Source: Flavobacteriales bacterium UBA5933
GTDB taxonomy: Bacteria > Bacteroidota > Bacteroidia > Flavobacteriales > Weeksellaceae
Assembly: GCA_002430925.1 (NCBI GenBank)
Contig: DJDD01000193.1
Span: forward strand, 1 to 6,119
Length of the DNA stretch: 6,119 nucleotides
Reading direction: 5' to 3'
In this document: in pieces, positions 1-5,338 of the stretch
How the letters are laid out: each line of letters starts with the position of its first letter
How positions within the stretch are numbered: position 1 is the first letter of the stretch
Notes under the pieces: model-generated
What the model saw: the letters and a program-made list of their open reading frames with translations, nothing else
The model's database searches: none
What the model was told of the DNA's origin: nothing
Position numbers and translations under genes: made by a program

Positions 1-64
1 TCAGCCATTTTTTATTCAAATTAGCAAAAAAAAGTATTTAAAAATATCAAAACACAACATTTGT

Positions 65-80
65 CATGAATTGATTCATG
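65..80. promoter_or_regulatory. Operator-like palindrome upstream of maeB
   Basis: Perfect inverted repeat CATGAAT-TG-ATTCATG with 7-bp arms (65-71 and 74-80) and a 2-nt spacer. It overlaps the place where the -33 promoter box of maeB would lie, so a bound dimeric regulator would block or recruit polymerase. No regulator is encoded next to it. The symmetry is seen; the regulatory role is inferred. In AT-rich DNA a 7-bp-arm palindrome can arise by chance. Confidence 0.35.
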
Positions 81-103
81 TTTTTTTTATTAATTTAATA
101 TTG
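71..103 (+). promoter_or_regulatory. Candidate maeB promoter (Bacteroidota type)
   Basis: TAATATTG at 96-103 matches the Bacteroidota -7 consensus TAnnTTTG at all but one position. A TTG lies at 71-73 as a possible -33 element, with 22 nt between, at the upper end of normal spacing. The start codon follows the -7 box by 22 nt through an A-rich leader. No other box in the first 125 bases fits better. Confidence 0.35.
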
Positions 104-125
104 GAATAATATAAACCACAAAAAA

Positions 126-2387
126 ATGAATGAAAATCGTAAAAAAGATGCGTTGGATTACCATTCTATGGGACAACCAGGAAAAATAGCTGTAGTACCT
201 ACAAAACCTACAAAAACACAAAGAGATTTATCTCTAGCTTATTCTCCTGGAGTAGCAGAACCTTGTTTAGAAATTGAAAAAGATCCAGAGAATGCCTATA
301 AATACACAGCAAAAGGAAATCTTGTTGCAGTAATCAGTAATGGAACAGCAGTTCTTGGGTTAGGAGATATTGGAGCAGTAGCATCTAAACCTGTAATGGA
401 AGGTAAAGGTCTTTTATTCAAAATTTTTGCAGATATAGATGTTTTCGATATCGAATTGGACACAAAAAATGTAGATGAATTTATAAATACTGTAAAAGCA
501 TTAGAACCTACTTTTGGAGGAATAAATTTAGAAGATATTAAAGCGCCAGAATGTTTTGAAATAGAACAGCGTTTAAAGGCAGAAATGAATATTCCTGTGA
601 TGCATGATGATCAACATGGAACTGCAATTATTTCTGGTGCAGCATTAATTAATGCATGTGAATTACAAGGTAAAAATATTGCTGATGTAAAAATAGTGGT
701 AAATGGAGCAGGAGCTGCTGCAATTTCTTGTACTAATATGTATATATCTGTCGGTGCAAAAAAGGAAAACATTGTAATGCTAGATAGTAAAGGAGTTATT
801 CGTACAAGTAGAACAGATCTTAATGCAACAAAACAAGAATGGGCAACAGAACGTAATATTTCTACATTAGCTGAAGCAGTAAAAGATGCTGATGTTTTTA
901 TTGGATTATCTACCGCTGATGTTCTTTCAGCAGATGATTTGAATACAATGGCGCCAAAACCAATTGTTTTAGCAATGGCTAATCCTAATCCAGAAATTGC
1001 TTATGATTTAGCAGTTAACACGCGTCGTGATATTATAATGGGAACAGGAAGATCCGATTTTCCTAATCAAGTAAACAATGTTTTAGGTTTTCCATATATT
1101 TTTAGAGGAGCATTAGATGTTCGTTCTACAACTATTAACGAAGAAATGAAAATTGCAGCTGTACATGCAATAGCAAAATTGGCAAAAGAACCAGTTCCAG
1201 AAGTTGTAACACAAGCTTATAATAATCATTCAATAAAATTTGGAACAGATTATATTATTCCAAAACCAAATGATCCTCGCTTATTACCAGAAGTATCAGC
1301 TGCCGTAGCAAAAGCTGCAATGGAAACGGGAGTTGCAAAAAATAATATAACAGATTTCGACGAGTATAAAATATCTCTTATAAAACGTATTGGTAAAGAC
1401 AGTACGATAATGCGTAACCTTACACAAACAGCAAAAACAAATCCTAAACGAGTTGTATTTGCAGAAGGTGATCGATTCGAAATTCTTAGAGCAGCACAAA
1501 TTGTAAAAGAAGAAAAAATTGCGATTCCGATTCTTTTAGGTAAGAAAACAAAAATCCAAAAAACGATAAAAGAATATGTTTTAGATTTGGATGATGTGGA
1601 AATTATAGATCCTACTGCAGAGGAAGATTCTAATCGTTATAATCAATTTGTAGATTTTATTTATAGCAAACGTCAAAGAAAAGGAGTTACCATTTCTGAT
1701 GCTAAAAAATTATTGAGAGATCGCAATTATTTTGGTTCTTGTATGGTTGAATTTGGTTTTGCTGATACAATGATTTCTGGGATGACAAAAAACTATTCTC
1801 AATCTATTCGTCCAGCTTTAGAATTAATAGGAGCAGAGGAAGGACAAAAAGTAGCGAGTATGTATATGATGTTAACAGAAAAAGGACCAATCTTTTTGGG
1901 AGATACAACTGTTAATCTAAATCCAACTTCGGAAGATCTTGTTAATATGACAATTCAATTTAATGAAACGGTGAAAAAACTTCGAATTGAACCTAAGATT
2001 GCATTGTTATCTTATTCTAATTTTGGCTCAAATAAAGGTGAAACAGTATCTAAAGTTCAAAATGCTGTCAATTATTTACATAAAAATCATCCAGAAATAA
2101 AAGTAGATGGAGATTTACAAGCAAATTTTGCAGTAAATAAAGAAAAGTTACAAAGTAATTTTCCTTTTTCTAAATTAGCAGGAACACATGCAAATACCTT
2201 AGTTTTTCCAAATCTAGAATCAGCAAATATTTCATATAAATTATTACAAGAATTAGGAAATATAGAAGCAGTAGGACCAATTTTAATTGGGATGAAAAAA
2301 CCAATTCATTTATTACAATTAGATAGTACTGTACGAGAAGTTGTAAACATGGTAACTATTGCAGTCATCGATGCACAAAATAGATAA
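126..2387 (+). CDS. maeB: NADP-dependent malic enzyme, hybrid malic/PTA-domain type
   Basis: Oxidative decarboxylation of L-malate to pyruvate and CO2 with reduction of NADP+; a cytoplasmic anaplerotic enzyme supplying NADPH and pyruvate. The 753-residue length matches the hybrid MaeB class, which carries a phosphotransacetylase-like C-terminal domain. Visible malic-enzyme motifs are YSPGVAEPC (residues 39-47), LGLGDIGA (77-84), EGKG (92-95), the metal-site segment NLEDIKAPECFEIE (134-147), HDDQHGTA (160-167), the Rossmann nucleotide loop NGAGAAAISC (193-202), ANPNPE (285-290) and GRSDFPNQVNN (308-318). A linker near 405-440 leads into the PTA-like domain, starting at KRVVFAEGD (441-449) and running to the C terminus. 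In E. coli MaeB this domain is regulatory, responding to acetyl-CoA, rather than a working transacetylase; that is family knowledge, not visible here. The ATG at 126 directly follows an A-rich leader without Shine-Dalgarno, as usual in this phylum, and gives the family N terminus. A terminator follows immediately, so the gene appears monocistronic. Confidence 0.97.
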   Translation: MNENRKKDALDYHSMGQPGKIAVVPTKPTKTQRDLSLAYSPGVAEPCLEIEKDPENAYKYTAKGNLVAVISNGTAVLGLGDIGAVASKPVMEGKGLLFKIFADIDVFDIELDTKNVDEFINTVKALEPTFGGINLEDIKAPECFEIEQRLKAEMNIPVMHDDQHGTAIISGAALINACELQGKNIADVKIVVNGAGAAAISCTNMYISVGAKKENIVMLDSKGVIRTSRTDLNATKQEWATERNISTLAEAVKDADVFIGLSTADVLSADDLNTMAPKPIVLAMANPNPEIAYDLAVNTRRDIIMGTGRSDFPNQVNNVLGFPYIFRGALDVRSTTINEEMKIAAVHAIAKLAKEPVPEVVTQAYNNHSIKFGTDYIIPKPNDPRLLPEVSAAVAKAAMETGVAKNNITDFDEYKISLIKRIGKDSTIMRNLTQTAKTNPKRVVFAEGDRFEILRAAQIVKEEKIAIPILLGKKTKIQKTIKEYVLDLDDVEIIDPTAEEDSNRYNQFVDFIYSKRQRKGVTISDAKKLLRDRNYFGSCMVEFGFADTMISGMTKNYSQSIRPALELIGAEEGQKVASMYMMLTEKGPIFLGDTTVNLNPTSEDLVNMTIQFNETVKKLRIEPKIALLSYSNFGSNKGETVSKVQNAVNYLHKNHPEIKVDGDLQANFAVNKEKLQSNFPFSKLAGTHANTLVFPNLESANISYKLLQELGNIEAVGPILIGMKKPIHLLQLDSTVREVVNMVTIAVIDAQNR

Positions 2388-2409
2388 TCAAATATTTCAA
2401 ATTATACTC

Positions 2410-2446
2410 AAAAAGGATATTTACGTAATGTAAATATCCTTTTTTT
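2410..2446 (+). terminator. Intrinsic terminator of maeB
   Basis: Perfect 10-bp stem GGATATTTAC (2415-2424) with GTAAATATCC (2430-2439), loop GTAAT, extended by A-T pairs from the A run at 2410-2414, followed by a seven-T tract at 2440-2446. It starts 23 nt after the maeB stop. The flanking A run also gives it a possible bidirectional character. Confidence 0.9.
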
Positions 2447-2514
2447 ATATCAATTAACTGGTTTAAAATAATAATTTTATTGAATTTGAATTATATTTTT
2501 GTTACATGTTATGT

Positions 2515-2570
2515 TGAGCCTGTCGAAACATAAATTTTTTACAAATTCCAAAAACTCTTCCACAAGCTCA
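2515..2570. repeat. Imperfect inverted repeat, TGAGCyTGTsGAA type
   Basis: TGAGCCTGTCGAA at 2515-2527 and TTCCACAAGCTCA at 2558-2570 are inverted copies agreeing at 11 of 13 positions, around a 30-nt loop. The arm sequence recalls palindromic intergenic repeats built on TTGAGC.TGTCGAA that I remember from flavobacterial genomes; this cannot be verified here. No ORF is associated. It lies between the maeB terminator and the 3' end of the oppositely oriented secreted-protein gene. Confidence 0.55.
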
Positions 2571-2621
2571 GAGTGATAATTGACAAGTTCAAAATGACAA
2601 TAGACAACCTTAAAATTATAA
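2540..2621. repeat. Degenerate tandem repeat, 21-nt period
   Basis: Related units begin at 2540, 2561, 2582 and 2603, exactly 21 nt apart. The best three read CACAAGCTCAGAGTGATAA, GACAAGTTCAAAATGACAA and GACAACCTTAAAATTATAA; adjacent pairs share 14 of 19 positions. The unit at 2540 matches only in its first part (10 of 13). The second unit overlaps the right arm of the neighbouring inverted repeat, suggesting local duplication of that arm and decay. AT-rich composition inflates the match, so the outer units are weak. Confidence 0.4.
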
Positions 2622-2640
2622 TATAAATCCAAATTTATAA

Positions 2641-2660
2641 TAAAAGCCTAAACAGCTTTA
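2641..2660 (-). terminator. Weak terminator candidate after the secreted-protein gene
   Basis: On the minus strand AAAGC and GCTTT form a 5-bp stem around a 7-nt loop, overlapping the TAA stop at 2660-2658 and followed by TTATTATAAATTT. The stem is short and the T tract is interrupted, so it may be inefficient. Confidence 0.25.
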
Positions 2661-3080
2661 ATATTCTAATTTTATATATTCATTAAAAAAACGTCTGTTT
2701 TTAACTTCTTTTTTCGAAAGAGTTTTCAAAAATTCATTAATATACTCTCTATAAGGTGAATCTTTTGCCAAAGCATCATGTTGAGAAGCTGTCAGCACCT
2801 GAACAATTCCATACATTTCTTCTCCATCTTCAAAGCTAGAAGCAATCAATATAAAAGACTCAGGTGCTTCATTAATTATTTTTCTATTTTTCCAAACCAA
2901 TAAAATTTGATTGTCTTCTGTGTATAAAACTTTATCCCATTTTCCGAACCAATCAAACAGCATTTTTTTAGCAACCAAAGGAGTTTTAAAACTCTCTATT
3001 TTATACTCAGTTTGCGCATTAGTAGCAATAGAAAAAATAAACAGAGTAACAAATAACAATAATCTTTTCACTTTTTTCAT
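2658..3080 (-). CDS. Small secreted protein of unknown function
   Basis: A 140-residue protein starting MKKVKRLLLFVTLF. A classical signal peptide is visible: basic residues, a hydrophobic core to about residue 19, and a likely cleavage after NAQ (near residue 23), the typical Bacteroidota pattern. The mature part of about 117 residues is mixed charged and aromatic, without membrane segments, cysteine pairs or a lipobox. It includes LFDWFGKWDKVLY and LLVWKNRK and ends in a lysine/arginine-rich stretch. No family is recognised. The frame stays open upstream to an ATG at 3182, but those 34 extra codons lie largely in the intergenic repeat element A and would bury the signal peptide. The ATG at 3080 is therefore chosen. 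It has no sorting domain of the type IX system, so export to the periplasm is the simplest reading. It is convergent with maeB and not in an operon. Confidence 0.7.
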   Translation of the reverse strand: MKKVKRLLLFVTLFIFSIATNAQTEYKIESFKTPLVAKKMLFDWFGKWDKVLYTEDNQILLVWKNRKIINEAPESFILIASSFEDGEEMYGIVQVLTASQHDALAKDSPYREYINEFLKTLSKKEVKNRRFFNEYIKLEY

Positions 3081-3092
3081 GATTTTGAAAGA

Positions 3093-3120
3093 TAAAGGTA
3101 CTAATTTTTTAGTTGGGCAA
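3093..3120 (-). promoter_or_regulatory. Possible promoter of the secreted-protein gene, partly inside element A
   Basis: On the minus strand TACCTTTA (3100-3093) matches TAnnTTTG except for its last base. TTG at 3120-3118 lies 17 nt upstream and belongs to the conserved TTGCCCAA end of element A. The start codon is 12 nt beyond the -7 box, so the leader would be very short. Weak evidence: both boxes are short and AT-rich sequence offers many near matches. Confidence 0.25.
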
Positions 3121-3193
3121 TCACTTCGTGCCGGGCTTTCACGTTCCCAATCTTTGCTAGTCGCAAAGGATTTCCACTTCAATCCCTATTGCA
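3113..3193 (-). ncRNA. Element A: structured intergenic repeat, candidate ncRNA
   Basis: Read on the minus strand it starts TGCAATAGGGATTGAAG and ends GATTGCCCAA. Helices visible: closing helix GCAAT (3192-3188) with ATTGC (3121-3117); GGG (3186-3184) with CCC (3135-3133); a mini-hairpin CAC-GAA-GTG (3130-3122) stacked directly on the closing helix; and a central hairpin CTTTGC-GACTA-GCAAAG (3168-3152), extended outward by AT/AT-type pairing past a bulged C. Element B shares the core and keeps these helices with compensatory changes. It is more GC-rich than its surroundings. It lies 33 nt upstream of the start of the secreted-protein gene on the same strand, so it could be in or near its promoter. 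The first known family to compare is the Flavo-1 RNA motif described from Flavobacteria; identity with it is a guess. A hairpin-based mobile repeat is the alternative. Confidence 0.6.
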
Positions 3194-3318
3194 GATTGAT
3201 AATACTGTAAAATGTACGAGGTAAAAAACATGTAAGGTTTATAAAATAATAAGATTGAAATAGATTAAGCTAATTACATCTCTTGAATGATTTTTATTAC
3301 TTATTTATCTGTTGTGCA

Positions 3319-3342
3319 TTTTGTTTATTGTTATAAACAAAA
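3319..3342. repeat. Perfect 10-bp palindrome with TGTT loop
   Basis: TTTTGTTTAT (3319-3328) and ATAAACAAAA (3333-3342) are perfect inverted copies around a 4-nt loop. No T tract follows on the plus strand beyond the stem, so it is not a typical terminator. It abuts the nested inverted repeat that begins at 3344. Confidence 0.5.
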
Positions 3343-3343
3343 C

Positions 3344-3462
3344 CGTCATTTCGAGTGGAATTCTTTAATAATTTTGTATCGAGAAAATAGGTTTTGAAGA
3401 TAAAATTCTATTCTCAATACAATTTTTCTATATTTTATTTCGAAAAATTACTCGAACTGACG
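3344..3462. repeat. Nested inverted repeat, CGTCAnTTCGAGT type
   Basis: Outer arms CGTCATTTCGAGT (3344-3356) and ACTCGAACTGACG (3450-3462) pair at 12 of 13 positions. Inside them a second pair, around TTGTATCGAGAAAATAG (3374-3390) and CTATTCTCAATACAA (3408-3422), matches with one mismatch and a 2-nt gap, closed by a T-rich/A-rich inner stem. The whole can fold as one long interrupted hairpin of about 119 nt. The sequence resembles GTCATTTCGAG-type repeats that I recall as common between genes in flavobacteria (memory, not checked). No coding potential. Confidence 0.65.
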
Positions 3463-3514
3463 AATTTTAATGTAAAATGCAAAACAGTTAACTTATTTAT
3501 TTTTAGAATGTATT

Positions 3515-3637
3515 TGCAATAGTGATTGAAGCGGCATCCTTTTTAGATTGGTCATTTTTACTTATATCAATTACAAATTTGAAATGACCAATCTAAAAAG
3601 ATATAGCGTAAAAGCACGGTGCGTAGCAATTGCCCAA
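3515..3637 (+). ncRNA. Element B: second copy of the structured intergenic element
   Basis: Starts TGCAATAGTGATTGAAG and ends AATTGCCCAA, the same core as element A. Helices: GCAAT (3516-3520) with ATTGC (3629-3633); GTG (3522-3524) with CAC (3615-3617); mini-hairpin TGC-GTA-GCA (3620-3628); and a perfect 19-bp central hairpin with arms 3539-3557 and 3582-3600 around a 24-nt loop, extended by AT at 3536-3537 beyond a bulged C. Relative to A, the central hairpin is unrelated in sequence and much longer, while the flanking core (GATTGAAG, CGTnAAAGC, CGG, ATTGCCCAA) is kept. Its 3' end faces the 3' end of the decayed gene at 3671. Transcription was not shown; no clear promoter or T tract is attached. 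Confidence 0.62.
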
Positions 3638-3670
3638 AAAATAAATATAAATTACTTAAAATTAATATTC

Positions 3671-4317
3671 TCAATCAATTTTATCAGGGAACATTCTCAG
3701 ATATTTGAATTCATTAAAATCTTTAAATAATTCAATTTTAGGAAAATTTTTATCATCATTTTTACCTTTCCATGTCAAATGGACTAGTGCAAATTGTTGT
3801 TCAATTTTTTTACTATTAATTTCAAATAAAACATCATCACAATCAGATTTTGTGGAGAATGCAGAAAAACAAGAACCAGCTAAAATATGATTTGGATTTA
3901 TTTCTTTTTTTAATTCATTTTCAAAAGCTAATTTTTGTTCTATAGAAATACTTTCCTATGGTTCTTCTAAAAAAGTTATTGTATTAGTAATAATGAAATC
4001 TTCAATTATTTTGGTATCAACTCCAGCTAAATCAATTCTTTTTTGTTCGTGTTTTAATTCTTCAATATCATCAAAGGTAATTCCTCCAATAGGCATTAAA
4101 AACATTTCATTTTCTAGTTGAATATTAAATTTCAGGGAATTCCATTCCTTAAAATCAGTGTTTTAGAAGACCAAAACTTCCAAACATATTTTTGAATTTT
4201 TGAGAAGTAATTATCATTAGGATAGAAATCGCCATATAATCCTCCCATAGAAAAGTCTCCAACCTCTAAATTTGCAGTACCTATTACATCTTTATTTGAA
4301 AAAATTGTAGCTTTCAT
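3671..4317 (-). pseudogene. Decayed gene for a 215-residue two-part protein of unknown function
   Basis: The ATG at 4317 opens a frame beginning MKATIFSNKDVIGTANLEVG, which stops after 61 residues at 4132. Restoring one A in the AAAA run (plus-strand TTTT, 4161-4164) changes the junction to FWSSKNTDFKEWNSLKF and continues the protein in the other frame to an in-frame TAG at 3958-3956 (codon 121). Beyond it the same frame runs to a TGA at 3673-3671. The reconstructed product is 215 residues. The N-terminal half has VGDFSMGGLYGDF and GGITFDDIEEL; the C-terminal half has DDVLFEI and FALVHLTWKGK. No ATG, GTG or TTG in frame follows the TAG until deep in the second half, so that half is not an independent gene. 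Codon use still looks coding on both sides of each lesion, implying recent loss. I faintly recall similar small Bacteroidota proteins, sometimes near toxin/immunity loci, but name no family. Sequencing error could explain the homopolymer lesion, less easily the TAG. Confidence 0.75.
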
Positions 4318-4334
4318 TACTCAATCTATTTTAG

Positions 4335-4353
4335 AATACTAATTTATAGTATT
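4335..4353. promoter_or_regulatory. Inverted repeat upstream of the decayed gene
   Basis: AATACTA (4335-4341) and TAGTATT (4347-4353) are perfect inverted arms around ATTTA, 18 nt upstream of the ATG at 4317. The place fits an operator or promoter overlap, but no clear TAnnTTTG box was found for this gene, and all-AT palindromes are common by chance. Confidence 0.2.
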
Positions 4354-4378
4354 TTAATTTGTGTAATAATAATATTAT

Positions 4379-4413
4379 AAAAAAGTATAAGCCATCTTGT
4401 CAGAATGGCTTAT
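4379..4413 (-). terminator. Intrinsic terminator of the tetR-family gene
   Basis: On the minus strand ATAAGCCAT (4413-4405) pairs perfectly with ATGGCTTAT (4395-4387) over a 9-nt loop, followed by AC and a six-T tract at 4384-4379. It lies about 100 nt after the stop of the regulator gene and before the decayed gene, so it separates the two transcripts. Confidence 0.8.
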
Positions 4414-4511
4414 TGTAGTAAATCTAGGTAGGTTCAACAACTTTAATATAAAAACAATTAATAATCAGATTTTATATTCGTTGTCCTAACCATGTAATTA
4501 TAGTTTGTATT

Positions 4512-5135
4512 TTATAACTTTTTATAAGTTTGATCAACCAAGAATGTTAAAGCATCTTTTATCTTCTCACGTCCATCTTCTTTTTGTAAATCTATACCAC
4601 AAAAAACACTTCCATTAATCTGTGCATAAAGATTCATGTAATAAATTCCGGAAATTAATATAGCCATAATAGCTCTAAAAGTTCCTGAATTTTCTCCAAA
4701 ATGGGAATCAGCAAACGCATTAAATAATAATTCTCCATTTTCTTCTTGTTTATCTGTTAAATTTCTCAATGAATCCCTTTCTTCAGAAAGTCTCCAAAGT
4801 ATTATTTTTTGAAACTCCTTATTTTGGAAAACATAATCAAACTGATTAATTAAAGATTCTAGTGTGAAATCTTTTCCATCAAATTCTTTTTTATCATTTT
4901 CTGATTCTGTAGTTACGTTACTCCAAAAATCTTGTGATAATATATATTCGTCTAATAAACCATTAGTATTACCAAAATACCTATAAATTAATTTTTTATC
5001 TAATCCAGCTGTCTGTGCAATATCATTCACTTTTAAGCCTTCATATCCTTTTGTTTTTAAAATACTTCCTACTGCATCTAGAAACTTTTGTTTACTCTTA
5101 TCTTTATTACGTAGAGGTATTTTTTTTTCTTGCAT
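4512..5135 (-). CDS. TetR/AcrR-family transcriptional regulator
   Basis: A 207-residue cytoplasmic DNA-binding protein, normal length for TetR repressors. The N-terminal TetR_N domain spans about residues 14-60: helix 1 KQKFLDAVGSILKTKGYEGL, then the helix-turn-helix VNDIAQTAGLDKKLIYRYFG (36-55), with the family Y.YF motif ending the recognition helix. The remaining residues form the variable, mostly helical ligand-binding and dimerisation domain, whose ligand cannot be deduced. The start at 5135 is supported by a correctly placed TetR domain and by a perfect -7 box 27 nt upstream. A perfect palindrome lies upstream of that box, suggesting negative autoregulation. The gene has its own terminator downstream and a 203-bp gap to the upstream oxidoreductase gene, so it is probably transcribed alone. 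Usual targets of such regulators are efflux or lipid genes, but none is adjacent here. Confidence 0.93.
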   Translation of the reverse strand: MQEKKIPLRNKDKSKQKFLDAVGSILKTKGYEGLKVNDIAQTAGLDKKLIYRYFGNTNGLLDEYILSQDFWSNVTTESENDKKEFDGKDFTLESLINQFDYVFQNKEFQKIILWRLSEERDSLRNLTDKQEENGELLFNAFADSHFGENSGTFRAIMAILISGIYYMNLYAQINGSVFCGIDLQKEDGREKIKDALTFLVDQTYKKL

Positions 5136-5162
5136 TTAATGTTGATTTAGGTAATAGTTTAG

Positions 5163-5170
5163 CAAATATA
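5163..5170 (-). promoter_or_regulatory. -7 promoter box of the tetR-family gene
   Basis: On the minus strand TATATTTG (5170-5163) matches the Bacteroidota TAnnTTTG consensus perfectly, 27 nt before the ATG at 5135. A matching TTG -33 element is not evident; the position it would occupy is taken by the AT-rich edge of the palindrome at 5189-5204. Confidence 0.6.
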
Positions 5171-5188
5171 AAATAAAAAATATATTTT

Positions 5189-5204
5189 GTCACTGATTAG
5201 TGAC
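5189..5204. promoter_or_regulatory. Operator candidate for the TetR-family regulator
   Basis: GTCACT-GATT-AGTGAC is a perfect 6-bp-arm inverted repeat with a 4-nt spacer, 18 nt upstream of the perfect -7 box, exactly over the -33 zone. It is less AT-rich than its surroundings, and size and symmetry suit a TetR dimer. Binding there would shut off the regulator's own promoter. That this protein binds it is inferred from position. Confidence 0.6.
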
Positions 5205-5338
5205 TTTTTTTATGTTAACAAAAAAACTTATTTAAAATCGCTTAACTAAATTATATTAAATTGTTTATAGGGTTTTATAATAAGAAAACTTTTATGATTA
5301 GTTTCTGCAGAATAAAATAGTTATTTATATAAGAAGTA

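Larger units (their letters stand above)
3081..3670. other. Gene-free interval filled with hairpin elements
   Basis: A 590-bp stretch without a convincing gene. It contains, in order, element A (minus orientation), about 125 bp of featureless AT-rich DNA (3194-3318), a perfect palindrome (3319-3342), a nested inverted repeat (3344-3462), a 52-bp AT-rich gap, element B (plus orientation), and about 33 bp before the stop of the decayed gene. Open frames crossing it run through the repeats and have no coding features. Confidence 0.7.

Noticed and set aside
1296..1499. 67-codon frame on the minus strand within maeB
   Set aside because: Cysteine/phenylalanine-rich antisense shadow of a well-conserved enzyme, with no start signals of its own.
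2911..3210. 99-codon frame on the plus strand
   Set aside because: Antisense to the secreted-protein gene and running through element A; the composition follows the opposite strand and no family is recognisable.
3515..3637. CRISPR, transposon end or attachment site
   Set aside because: Only two diverged copies in opposite orientation, no regular spacers, no transposase or integrase gene, and no target-site duplication could be identified.
3548..3730. 60-codon plus-strand frame
   Set aside because: Runs through the hairpin arms of element B and then antisense to the decayed gene; coding would be incidental.
3705..3890. 61-codon plus-strand frame
   Set aside because: Antisense to the clearly coding-like C-terminal half of the decayed gene.
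4132..4168. Programmed frameshift in the AAAA run
   Set aside because: The A run is only four bases, no stimulatory structure is evident, and the TAG downstream would still truncate the product.
4132..4317. Independent 61-residue small protein
   Set aside because: It ends abruptly at a frameshift; adding one A restores a continuous coherent protein, so it is the first fragment of a broken gene.
5283..5306. Terminator after the oxidoreductase gene
   Set aside because: AGAAACT can pair with AGTTTTCT on the minus strand only with a bulge, and the following TTATTATAAAA is a poor T tract.
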